Positions 15,571 to 23,918 of a stretch of DNA of 64,000 nucleotides are shown here, piece after piece. The translations under genes were made by a program, and so were the position numbers. The notes beneath the pieces are model-generated. The model had not been told where the DNA came from. It made no database searches and was given only the letters and a program-made list of their open reading frames with translations. Source of the stretch: Leifsonia sp. Root4. GTDB lineage: Bacteria > Actinomycetota > Actinomycetes > Actinomycetales > Microbacteriaceae. The stretch is taken from contig NZ_LMDN01000001.1 of assembly GCF_001425085.1 (NCBI RefSeq), forward strand, positions 1,204,550-1,268,549, written 5' to 3'. Within the stretch, counting starts at the first letter, position 1. Every line of letters begins with the position of its first letter.

Positions 15571-16305
15571 GTGTCGCAGACAGTGCAGCGCGCCACCGAG
15601 ATCATCGAGCTCCTCGCCGAGCGACCGCGCACCCTCGCCGAGGTGGCCGCGCACTTCGCGGTGCACCGCTCGACGGTCTTCCGCCAGTTGCAGACGCTCG
15701 AGCGCGCCGGCTTCGTCGTGCACCGCAGCGACGGCCACTACGACATCGGCACCCGCATCATCGCGATCGCCCAACAGGCGCTCGACAACCTGGACCTCCG
15801 CCGCATCGCGCGTGACGAGCTGCGCGCCCTGCAGTCCAGGGTCGGAACGACCGTGCACCTGGCCCAGCTGTTGGAGCGCAGCGTCGTCTACATCGACAAG
15901 GTGGAGGGCGGCGGCAGCGTGCGCATGTACTCGCGCATCGGCCTCCCGGTGCTGCCGCAGGCCACCGGTGTCGGCAAGGTCATCCTCGCCGCCCTGCCGG
16001 AGAGCCGGCGCGACGAACTCCTCGCCGACACCGAGTGGACGGCATTCACCGCGGCGACGCACACGAGCCGCGCGAGCCTCGACGTCGAGCTCGCCGAGAT
16101 CCGCGCCCGCGGCTGGGGCGTCGATGACAGCGAGTTCGAAGACTTCATGAACTGCATCGCCGCGCCCATCTCCAACTCCACGGGCACCGTGCTCGGCGCG
16201 CTCTCCATCAGCTCGATCAAGGTCGTCAGCGACCTCGACGCCCTGAAGCGCCACCTGCCCGATCTGCTCGCGACCACCGAGCGCATCGCGAGAGCGCTGG
16301 GCTAG
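15571..16305 (+). CDS. IclR-family transcriptional regulator
   Basis: The 244-residue protein has an N-terminal winged helix-turn-helix (residues about 5-65, AEVAAHFAVHRSTVFRQLQTLE). The C-terminal IclR effector domain shows the usual VYIDKVEGGGSVRMYSRIGLPVLPQATGVGKVILA and the late SISSIKVV. GTG start with AGAGGAGG eight bases upstream. It is divergent from the kdgK-eda-PLP enzyme-lactonase operon and followed after 64 bases by ridA. It probably controls both units in response to a keto-deoxy sugar acid or amino sugar acid. The ligand is not readable from sequence. Confidence 0.92.
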   Translation: MSQTVQRATEIIELLAERPRTLAEVAAHFAVHRSTVFRQLQTLERAGFVVHRSDGHYDIGTRIIAIAQQALDNLDLRRIARDELRALQSRVGTTVHLAQLLERSVVYIDKVEGGGSVRMYSRIGLPVLPQATGVGKVILAALPESRRDELLADTEWTAFTAATHTSRASLDVELAEIRARGWGVDDSEFEDFMNCIAAPISNSTGTVLGALSISSIKVVSDLDALKRHLPDLLATTERIARALG

Positions 16306-16369
16306 GCATCCGCCCCGCGAGCGCCCCACAGCCACCCATCCGCCGCCCCCAACAACAGCGAGGACAACC

Positions 16370-16756
16370 ATGACCAAGCAGGCCATCACCATTCCCAACG
16401 CCCCGAAGCCAGCCGGCCCCTACAGCCACGGCGTCGTCGCGAACGGCTTCCTTTACACGGCCGGGTTCGGCCCGCAGGATCCGGCGACGGGCGAGGTCGT
16501 CCCCGGCGGCGTCGGCGAGCAGACCGCGCAGGTGCTGCGCAACATCCAGGCCGTTCTCAACGAGGTCGGCGCATCGATGGATGACGTCGTCAAGACGACC
16601 GCGCACCTGCAGCACCTCAAGCGCGACTTCGCCGAGTACAACGAGGCGTACGCCGGCTTCTTCAGCGAGCCCTATCCCGTGCGCACGACCGTCGGCAGCG
16701 ATCTCTACGACATCCTCGTCGAGATCGACGTCGTCGTCGCGTTGCCCCAGGCGTAG
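16370..16756 (+). CDS. ridA: RidA-family enamine/imine deaminase
   Basis: This trimeric YjgF/YER057c/UK114-type protein of 128 residues hydrolyses the reactive enamine/imine intermediates released by PLP-dependent dehydratases. The key Arg is in YPVRTTVGSDL. The N-terminal PYSHGVVANGFLYTAGFGPQDP and the Glu of DILVEIDVVVAL are typical. It lies behind iclR and opposite the operon with a PLP deaminase, whose 2-aminoacrylate-like product it would remove. ATG start with GCGAGGA upstream. It is followed by a GC-rich hairpin. Confidence 0.93.
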   Translation: MTKQAITIPNAPKPAGPYSHGVVANGFLYTAGFGPQDPATGEVVPGGVGEQTAQVLRNIQAVLNEVGASMDDVVKTTAHLQHLKRDFAEYNEAYAGFFSEPYPVRTTVGSDLYDILVEIDVVVALPQA

Positions 16757-16771
16757 TCGTTCCGAGTGGTT

Positions 16772-16798
16772 CCGGATGCCGCGCGCTGCGGCATCCGG
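16772..16798 (+). terminator. Hairpin after ridA
   Basis: CCGGATGCCGC (16772-16782) and GCGGCATCCGG (16788-16798) pair perfectly around a five-base loop, 15 bases after the ridA stop and before the convergent SDR gene. There is no T-tract; a C-run follows. Confidence 0.55.
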
Positions 16799-16981
16799 GC
16801 CCCCCGTATCAACACCGCCACCCCCACCGCCGTGGCATAGCGATACCGCGCACCGTCGGCCGGCGTGCCGGTGAACACGCCGAGCGGCGCGCCGGCCGCC
16901 ACGGCCTGTCGACAGAAACTCCGGCCGACGGCACAGCAACGGTCGCGGCGCGGACCGCCACGGACCACGGACCACAGCGGC

Positions 16982-17971
16982 TCAGATCGTGAACTCGGTG
17001 CCGGTCAGGGCCTCCGACTCGCGCCAGACGCGCTCGGCGATGGCCCGGTCCAGGCTGGTCGCGCTCGGCGCCTGCAGCCTGGGCTGTCCCTTGATGATGT
17101 ATCGCGGCCCCCAGTATTGACCGCCGTGAGCGGCCGGGTCGGCGACCGCACGCACGATCGACCACGCCCCGCGATCCTTGCCCTGCGTGATCGGCGCCTG
17201 GAGGTTGTCGACGAAGCGTTTGAGCCGACTCGGCTCGTTCACTCCGGCAACCCGCGGCGTGCGCCCGCCGATCGAGTAGCCGGGGTGGGCGACGAACGCC
17301 GAGGTGCGCGCGGGGTGGCCAGCGGCCTCGGCTGAAGCGACTGAAGCGGATGCCGCACGCAAGCGGCGGTCGAGTTCGAAGCCGAACACCTGCATCGCGA
17401 TCTTCGACTGGGCGTAGGCCCGCCACGGCTGGTACCCGCCGGCCAGCTGCAGATCGTCGAGCGGGGAATCCAGCAGCCGCGAGATCATCGAGCCGAGCGC
17501 GACCACCCGGGAACCGGGGGTGCGCAGCAGCGCCGGCAGCAGCTCGGCGGTGAGAGCGAAGTGGCCGAGGTAGTTCGTGGCGAGCACGAGCTCGAGGCCG
17601 TCGGCGCTGAACTCGCGCCGCCGTGGTGGGTGCACGATGCCGGCGTTGAGCACGAGCCCGTCGATCCGCTCGAGGTTGAGCAGCTCCGCGGATGCCGCGC
17701 GCACCGAGTCGAGCGAGGCAACGTCGAGCGCGAGGGTGCCGACGGCTGCGCCGGGCACGCGCGCGCGGATGGCGCGCGCCGCGGCATCCGCCCGGCTCTG
17801 ATTGCGGCAGGCCAGGACGACGCTGGCGCCTGCGCGGGCGAGTTGCTCGCTCGTGAAGAAGCCGAGGCCGGCGTTGGCGCCGGTCACGACGATGGTCTTG
17901 CCCGCTTGCGACGGGATCGCGGAGGGGTTCCAGCGCGCGCCGGCGGTGGTCACGTCGCCCGCTGCACCCAC
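16982..17971 (-). CDS. Short-chain dehydrogenase/reductase (retinol dehydrogenase/protochlorophyllide reductase-like)
   Basis: This Rossmann-fold oxidoreductase has about 329 residues. Cofactor motif TGANAGLG follows the first strand. NAG is in LVLNAGIVHP, Ser in ALGSMISRL, and the catalytic YxxxK is in RAYAQSKIAM. The C-terminal half resembles the RDH/WW-domain oxidoreductase subgroup (SAFVAHPGYSIGG). The likely start is GTG 17971, sharing one base with the stop of the chorismate mutase gene (TAGTG). The physiological substrate cannot be told from sequence, and coupling to chorismate mutase is not enough to place it in aromatic biosynthesis. Confidence 0.82.
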   Translation of the reverse strand: MGAAGDVTTAGARWNPSAIPSQAGKTIVVTGANAGLGFFTSEQLARAGASVVLACRNQSRADAAARAIRARVPGAAVGTLALDVASLDSVRAASAELLNLERIDGLVLNAGIVHPPRRREFSADGLELVLATNYLGHFALTAELLPALLRTPGSRVVALGSMISRLLDSPLDDLQLAGGYQPWRAYAQSKIAMQVFGFELDRRLRAASASVASAEAAGHPARTSAFVAHPGYSIGGRTPRVAGVNEPSRLKRFVDNLQAPITQGKDRGAWSIVRAVADPAAHGGQYWGPRYIIKGQPRLQAPSATSLDRAIAERVWRESEALTGTEFTI

Positions 17972-18336
17972 TAGGACGGGCTGTCGGTGGGCTCGGCCGG
18001 CTGTGCCGACTGCGCGGGCTCGGCCGTGGCGACGCCGTTGGCTCCGGCGAGTTCCTCGTGGTGCTGGATGACCTCGGCGACGACGAAGTTGAACCACTTC
18101 TCGGCGAAGGCGGGGTCGAGGTGTGATTCCTCGGCCAGGGCGCGCAGCCGCGCGATCTGGCGGGTCTCACGGGCGGAGTCGGTTGGCGGCAGGCCGTGGT
18201 CGGCCTTCAGCCGGCCGACGCGCTGCGTGTACTTGAAGCGCTCGGCGAGCATGTGGATGAGCGCGGCATCGATGTTGTCGATGCTGAGCCGGATTCCATC
18301 GAGTTCTTCACGCGCTTCGCGCTCGTCTGCAGCCAT
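17971..18336 (-). CDS. Chorismate mutase (AroQ type, monofunctional)
   Basis: The 121-residue protein matches the small all-helical chorismate mutase: ELDGIRLSIDNIDAALIHMLAERFKYTQRVGRLKA holds the N-terminal Arg, Arg/Lys and hydrophobic face, and PPTDSARETRQIARLRALAEE carries the second conserved basic/Glu set. It turns chorismate into prephenate for phenylalanine and tyrosine. A 25-residue Ala/Pro/Ser/Glu tail follows the domain. A TAGGGT -10-like box (18343-18348) lies six bases before the ATG with no ribosome site, so a leaderless transcript is possible. Confidence 0.9.
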   Translation of the reverse strand: MAADEREAREELDGIRLSIDNIDAALIHMLAERFKYTQRVGRLKADHGLPPTDSARETRQIARLRALAEESHLDPAFAEKWFNFVVAEVIQHHEELAGANGVATAEPAQSAQPAEPTDSPS

Positions 18337-18409
18337 GCTTCGACCCTATCGTCCGCATGTCGCGGCGAGCACCGGATGATGCCCCGTGCGGCGGTCGGCG
18401 CGGGGACGC

Positions 18410-19372
18410 TCAGGCGGGGACGGATTCGGCCGGAATCCGCCGGCCGACGCGGATGCGCCGCTGCGCCAACAGGATGCCGAGCAGCACCAGGCCTGCGCCG
18501 ATCGGCTCGTGCCAGCCGAAGCGCTCCCCGAGGATCACCACGCCGAGCAGCACGCCGACGACCGGGGTGACGTAGGTGACGGTGGACGCATTGGTCGGCC
18601 CCCACGCCCGCAGCACGTTGATGTTCCAGATGTAGGCGAGGCCGGTGCCGAGCGCACCGAGGGTGAGCAGGCTGAGCACGATCGCCCAGTTGAGTTCGAC
18701 CGGCTGCCAGGCGAGCACCGGGGTGAGCGCGAGCATGATCACGCCGCCGATCCCGATGTTGAGGAAGGCGAAGGTGGCGCCGGTGATGGGTCGGGCGCTC
18801 AGGAATTTGCGCGTGTAGCCGAAGGTGAAGCCGTAGCAGGTGGCGGCGCCGAGGCAGGCGATCTGGCCCCAGAGCGATCCGGTGAGCTCGGCGTACTGCC
18901 AGGGCGCGATGATCACGATGACGCCGAGGATGCCGACGGCCACGCCGAGGATCTGCCCGCGGTCGAGTTTCTCGACGCGGAAGGCGAGCGTGGCCATGAG
19001 CGCCGTCGTGATCGGGGTGACCGCGTTGTAGATGCTGGCCAGGCTGGAGGAGACGTATTGCTCGGCCCAGGCGAAGAGCAGGTGCGGGATGACGCAGCCG
19101 GTGATCGCGATGACGGTGAAGTGCAGCCAGACCTTCGCCTCGCGCGGCAGCACGGGGCCGCCGCCGACGCGCGGCCGGCTGGCGAGCACGATCAGGCCGA
19201 GGGTGAGGCCGCCGAGGATCAGCCGTGACCACGCGACCTGCCCGAAGGAGACGCCGTCAAGGGCGACCTTCATGAACAGGAAGCTGGCGCCCCAGACCGT
19301 GCCCATCGCCACGAATTGCAGCGCGATCGACAGTGCGCTGTAGCTGCGGTTCTGGACGGGGGGAATGCTCAC
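18410..19372 (-). CDS. EamA/DMT-family transporter
   Basis: The 320-residue membrane protein has about ten hydrophobic helices arranged as two EamA repeats. The first opens with LQFVAMGTVWGASFLFMKVAL and the second with GATFAFLNIGIGGVIMLAL. The mid-helix WAEQYVSSSLASIYNAVTPITTALMA and the repeat AWGPTNASTVTYVTPVVGVLLG are typical of drug/metabolite exporters of the RhtA/YdcZ kind. It probably exports an amino acid or small metabolite; the substrate is unknown. GTG start. Confidence 0.9.
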   Translation of the reverse strand: MSIPPVQNRSYSALSIALQFVAMGTVWGASFLFMKVALDGVSFGQVAWSRLILGGLTLGLIVLASRPRVGGGPVLPREAKVWLHFTVIAITGCVIPHLLFAWAEQYVSSSLASIYNAVTPITTALMATLAFRVEKLDRGQILGVAVGILGVIVIIAPWQYAELTGSLWGQIACLGAATCYGFTFGYTRKFLSARPITGATFAFLNIGIGGVIMLALTPVLAWQPVELNWAIVLSLLTLGALGTGLAYIWNINVLRAWGPTNASTVTYVTPVVGVLLGVVILGERFGWHEPIGAGLVLLGILLAQRRIRVGRRIPAESVPA

Positions 19373-19480
19373 CCCACGACGTTACCGCCGTGGTGCGACA
19401 GTGCCGAGCGCCGGGGAGCACGCTGTCCGAAATGCGCCGAACATTGGCCGCGATTCGCGGGCACGGCCTGTGCCGAACTG

Positions 19481-19560
19481 CCGGTCAGCGGATGCCGCCG
19501 GCGACGCGCCGCGGTTCCGGCCCGAAACGGCGCCGATTAGCCGGCGCATCCGCTGACCGG
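19481..19560 (-). terminator. Long stem-loop between the GNAT and EamA genes
   Basis: CCGGTCAGCGGATGC (19481-19495) pairs with GCATCCGCTGACCGG (19546-19560) over 15 bases, with more GC pairs inside the 50-base loop. It lies 28 bases after the stop of the minus-strand acetyltransferase gene. No T-tract is seen, so termination is only a likely role. A 10-base direct repeat (GCTACGCGCG) also lies between this stem and the gene end. Confidence 0.45.
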
Positions 19561-19588
19561 CTACGCGCGTCCCGCATCCGCGGACGGG

Positions 19589-20302
19589 CTACGCGCGCAG
19601 CGCCTCAGCAGAGCGGAACGCGACCGGCCCGGTGAAGCGGGCGAGCCGGTCGTGAAGCCCGGCCTGCACCTCTGGCCACTCCTCGGAGAGGATCGAGTAG
19701 AGCACGGTGTCGCGCCAGCTGCCGTCCGGGCGCCGGCGTTCCCGACGCACGGTGCCCTCGTAGCGGGCGCCGAGACGCTCGATCGCCCTGCGCGAGCGGG
19801 TGTTCATGGCGTCCGCTTGGATCTTGACCCGGCCGAATCCGTGCTCGAACGCAGAGTTCAGCAGCAGCAGCTTCGCCTCGGCGTTGACCTGGGACCCCCA
19901 CACCCGCGGGTCGAATGCCGACCAGCCGAGGTGCGCGGACTCCCGTTCGACGTCGATGTCGCCAAGCGTTGTCGTGCCGACCAGCACCCCGTCGTGGGCG
20001 CCGCCGTGCAGCCGGACGGCGAAGACGTTGGCGTCGGTGGCCGAACTGTCGATCACGCGACGGCGCCAGCCCAGCCGCGCGCCCGCCCGCGGTTCGGCGC
20101 CGAAGCGCAGGTAGCCGCGCGCCCACACGGCGAAGTCGGCGGCATCCGCGCGGTATGCGGCCGGCCCGCCGCCGTAGCCGCCGGCGAAGACGAGCGGATG
20201 CCCGATCGCGGCGTGCAGCTCGACGAGCCCGTCGGTGCGCAGCGGGTGCAGCGAGATGAATCGGCCATGGATCGGCTCAAGTGGTGGGCGCACTGCGGTC
20301 AT
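19589..20302 (-). CDS. GNAT-family N-acetyltransferase (RimJ/RimL type)
   Basis: The 237-residue protein has the GNAT fold. VLVGTTTLGDIDVERESAHLGWSAFDPRVWGSQVNAEAKLLLLNSAFE corresponds to strands 4-5 and the acetyl-CoA-binding turn, and IQADAMNTRSRRAIERLGARYEGTVR matches the conserved C-terminal motif of RimJ-like enzymes. A 237-residue length with an extra N-terminal lobe is usual for this group. The acceptor (protein N-terminus, antibiotic or small amine) is unknown. ATG at 20302; longer upstream reading was rejected because it does not resemble the family. Confidence 0.85.
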   Translation of the reverse strand: MTAVRPPLEPIHGRFISLHPLRTDGLVELHAAIGHPLVFAGGYGGGPAAYRADAADFAVWARGYLRFGAEPRAGARLGWRRRVIDSSATDANVFAVRLHGGAHDGVLVGTTTLGDIDVERESAHLGWSAFDPRVWGSQVNAEAKLLLLNSAFEHGFGRVKIQADAMNTRSRRAIERLGARYEGTVRRERRRPDGSWRDTVLYSILSEEWPEVQAGLHDRLARFTGPVAFRSAEALRA

Positions 20303-20491
20303 GGCCCGATCTTCGCGTAGGCGGGTTACCCGCCAGTGAACGGCATGCGACGGGCGCGTGCGGCCCGGTGTGAGTGCGGGGCCCGGCCCACGCGGGGGAT
20401 GCGCTCGGCGGGAGCTCGGCGTCAGCGCGGCGCGGGGCCTGACGCACGACCGGCCGCCGCGCCCATCCCGCCCCAGCACTACGCTGGCAGG

Positions 20492-21232
20492 ATGCTCGCT
20501 CTGGTCGTCGTCTCCGTTCTGATCGGCGCCTTCGCCCAACGCATCACCGGCATGGGCTTCGCCCTCGTCGTCTCCCCCGCGCTGGTCATCATCCTCGGTC
20601 CGTTCGACGGCGTGCTCGTGGTCAACCTCTGCGGCGTGCTCTCCTCGCTGCTGATCATCCCCCGGGTCTGGAAGCACATCGAGTGGCGCACCTTCCTCTG
20701 GCTCGCCGTGCCCGCCATCATCGCGGTCGTGCCTGGCTCCCTGCTCGCCGCCAAGCTGGGCGGCCCCGAGCTGCAGCTCGGCGTCGGGCTGCTCGTGATC
20801 GTCGCCCTGACCGCCTCGCTGCTCGTCACCCGGGCGGAGCACACGCTGCCACGGCGACCGTCCGCGATCGTGGCGGGTGCGGCATCCGGTTTCATGAACA
20901 CGGCAGCCGGCGTCGGCGGCCCGGCGCTCAGCGTCTACGCCGTGCTCACCCGCTGGCCGCAGGCGCAGTTCGCTGCGACCCTGCAGCCGTACTTCGTCGT
21001 CATCGGCACCGTCTCACTGATCACCAAACTGTTCTTCTCCGGCGGGGCGTGGCCCGAACTGGATGCCGCCAGCTGGCTCGCCGTGATCATCGCGCTGCTC
21101 GTGGGGCTCGGCCTCGGCGAACTGCTGCACACGCGTGTCAGCCACCGGGCGGCGCGCACCGCGGTGATCGTGATCGCCTACCTCGGCGGCGCCGCCGCCA
21201 TGATCGACGGCGCGCTCAAGCTCCTCGCCTAG
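20492..21232 (+). CDS. TauE/SafE-family sulfite/organosulfur exporter permease
   Basis: The 246-residue protein has about eight hydrophobic helices. The family signatures are AQRITGMGFALVVSPALVIILGPFDGVL in the first half and GAASGFMNTAAGVGGPALSVYAVL in the second. Members move sulfite, sulfoacetate or similar anions across the membrane. The start was set at ATG 20492: a TACGCT -10-like box (20480-20485) stands six bases before it and there is no ribosome site, pointing to leaderless translation. The gene converges on purA across a shared terminator. Confidence 0.88.
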   Translation: MLALVVVSVLIGAFAQRITGMGFALVVSPALVIILGPFDGVLVVNLCGVLSSLLIIPRVWKHIEWRTFLWLAVPAIIAVVPGSLLAAKLGGPELQLGVGLLVIVALTASLLVTRAEHTLPRRPSAIVAGAASGFMNTAAGVGGPALSVYAVLTRWPQAQFAATLQPYFVVIGTVSLITKLFFSGGAWPELDAASWLAVIIALLVGLGLGELLHTRVSHRAARTAVIVIAYLGGAAAMIDGALKLLA

Positions 21233-21270
21233 CGCCCCGGCGTCGGCCAAGCTCGGGGGCCGCGAAAAGC

Positions 21271-21302
21271 GCAGGGGCCCGGGAAAGATCCCGGGCCCCT
21301 GC
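21271..21302. terminator. Bidirectional terminator between tauE/safE and purA
   Basis: Thirteen-base arms (21271-21283 and 21290-21302) pair perfectly around AAAGAT. An A-rich stretch lies on the left and a T-containing one on the right. It serves the convergent genes ending at 21232 and 21350. Confidence 0.85.
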
Positions 21303-21349
21303 ACTTTATGCGGGCCGCGACGCGACGGTCGCGGCCCAACGGTCGACTC

Positions 21350-22636
<1,287 letters not shown>

Positions 22637-22640
22637 GTTG

Positions 22641-23153
22641 CTAGTCCTCTCCTCGAACTACAAAGGCTTCTGTGTTCGGCGACGCTGCCGCAAGCATTTC
22701 CGGCGTGATCACCGGCAAGAGCTGGGTGGTTGTGTACTTCACTTCGATGCGCCCGACCGCAGACGGGTCGACACTCTGCAGGAAGTCGCCGAGGCGGTCG
22801 GCCTCATCGTGGGCACCGATCGCGCTGGCAGCGCGGCGCAGCGCATAGGCCGCACGCAGCACACCACGGTTGGAGCGCAGGCTCCACGGCACCAGATCGC
22901 CGGGCCGCCATCCGGCGCTCTGCAGGGCGTCGGTTCCGCGCACATGGGCGGCGAGCGCGTAGGCGTAAGCGTCCAGTGCCCTGCCGTCCGCGTGGGCGAT
23001 GTCGGAGAGCTCGGCCCAGGCCAGCGGCGACTCCGGATGCCGAAGCACGACGCCTGCGACCTCGTCACGATTCGCTGAAGCCAAGGCCTCGCGCACAGTC
23101 GGCGCATCGGGCAGTTCTATCTCGGCAGGGCCAAGCGAGTCGTCGCCAGTCAC
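22641..23153 (-). CDS. DUF3151 family protein
   Basis: The 170-residue cytoplasmic protein matches the actinobacterial DUF3151 family, typically found beside purA or fructose-bisphosphate aldolase. The central part is a helical TPR-like region ([36 protein letters not shown]), then the family signature [20 protein letters not shown]. The C-terminus is acidic. GTG start. Its function is unknown, and tight coupling to purA suggests only shared expression. Confidence 0.85.
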   Translation of the reverse strand: MTGDDSLGPAEIELPDAPTVREALASANRDEVAGVVLRHPESPLAWAELSDIAHADGRALDAYAYALAAHVRGTDALQSAGWRPGDLVPWSLRSNRGVLRAAYALRRAASAIGAHDEADRLGDFLQSVDPSAVGRIEVKYTTTQLLPVITPEMLAAASPNTEAFVVRGED

Positions 23154-23187
23154 ACTCCACCTTATCGCGCCCCACGCTGAAGCCCGT

Positions 23188-23261
23188 CAGCGCGGCGCGA
23201 AGCGCCGCGAAAGGCGGCAGCCCAACCTCAGGCAACCTCGGGAACCGTCACCGATGCTCGG
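23188..23261 (+). repeat. Dispersed intergenic repeat, copy 2
   Basis: This copy resembles the one at 487-560 over about 70 bases, including CGCGAAAGGCGGCAGCCCAA and the later CCGATGCT. It fills most of the 118-base gap between the TetR gene end and the DUF3151 start. Confidence 0.7.
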
Positions 23262-23271
23262 CCGTTGCCCG

Positions 23272-23889
23272 TCAGCGATGCCGCGGGGCGAGCGCGCCGC
23301 TCAGCGAGGCGAGGATCGCGGCCGCGACCTCGTCGCGGGAGCGTTCCGGCTCGAAGACGAGCCACTCCAGACCCGACATCAGCACGGCACCGAACACGCT
23401 CGAGGCCATGATCGTGCTCGCGCCGCCTGCGGCGCCCGGCCCCGCGACCCCTGCGGATGCCGGAGCAGCGGCATCCGCCTGCTCGATCGCCTCGGCGAAC
23501 ACCAGGAGCGCCTCGTGCCGCAGCGCGAAGAGCGTCTTCTGCCACGCGCGGTCGGTGCGGAAGATCTCGGACGCCATCAGCTTGGCGAGCGCGGCGTTTG
23601 CCGCGATGCGGTCGAGCAGGGCGGTGACGAGCGCCTCGATCGCCGCCCAGCCGACCAGCGTTCCGCGCGCCTCGCGGAGGGCGTCGGCGAGCGAGCCGAC
23701 GCCCTCCTCGAGTAGCGCCTCGAAGAGCTGGTCCTTGGAACTGAAGTTGTAGTACAGGCTGCCCTTGGCGACGCCGGCCCGCTCGGCGACGTCGTCCATC
23801 GTGGTGCCGGTGATGCCCCTGGTCGCCGCCAGCTCGAGGGCCGCGTCGAGAATGGCGCGTTTCGTTCCGCTGGAGCGAGCCATGGGCAT
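23272..23889 (-). CDS. TetR-family transcriptional regulator
   Basis: The 205-residue protein starts with the TetR helix-turn-helix (TKRAILDAALELAATRGITGTTMDDVAERAGVAKGSLYYNFSSKDQLFEALLEE). The rest is a helical ligand domain with a late Gly/Ala-rich loop. It is the third gene of an operon with a YhgE/Pip protein and an ABC-type ATPase. The perfect palindrome before that operon (26813-26826) is the likely binding site, giving autorepression. ATG 23889 or 23883; neither has a clear ribosome site. Confidence 0.9.
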   Translation of the reverse strand: MPMARSSGTKRAILDAALELAATRGITGTTMDDVAERAGVAKGSLYYNFSSKDQLFEALLEEGVGSLADALREARGTLVGWAAIEALVTALLDRIAANAALAKLMASEIFRTDRAWQKTLFALRHEALLVFAEAIEQADAAAPASAGVAGPGAAGGASTIMASSVFGAVLMSGLEWLVFEPERSRDEVAAAILASLSGALAPRHR

Positions 23890-23918
23890 CAACCGTTTCT
23901 GTTGGAGGGGAAGGTGGG

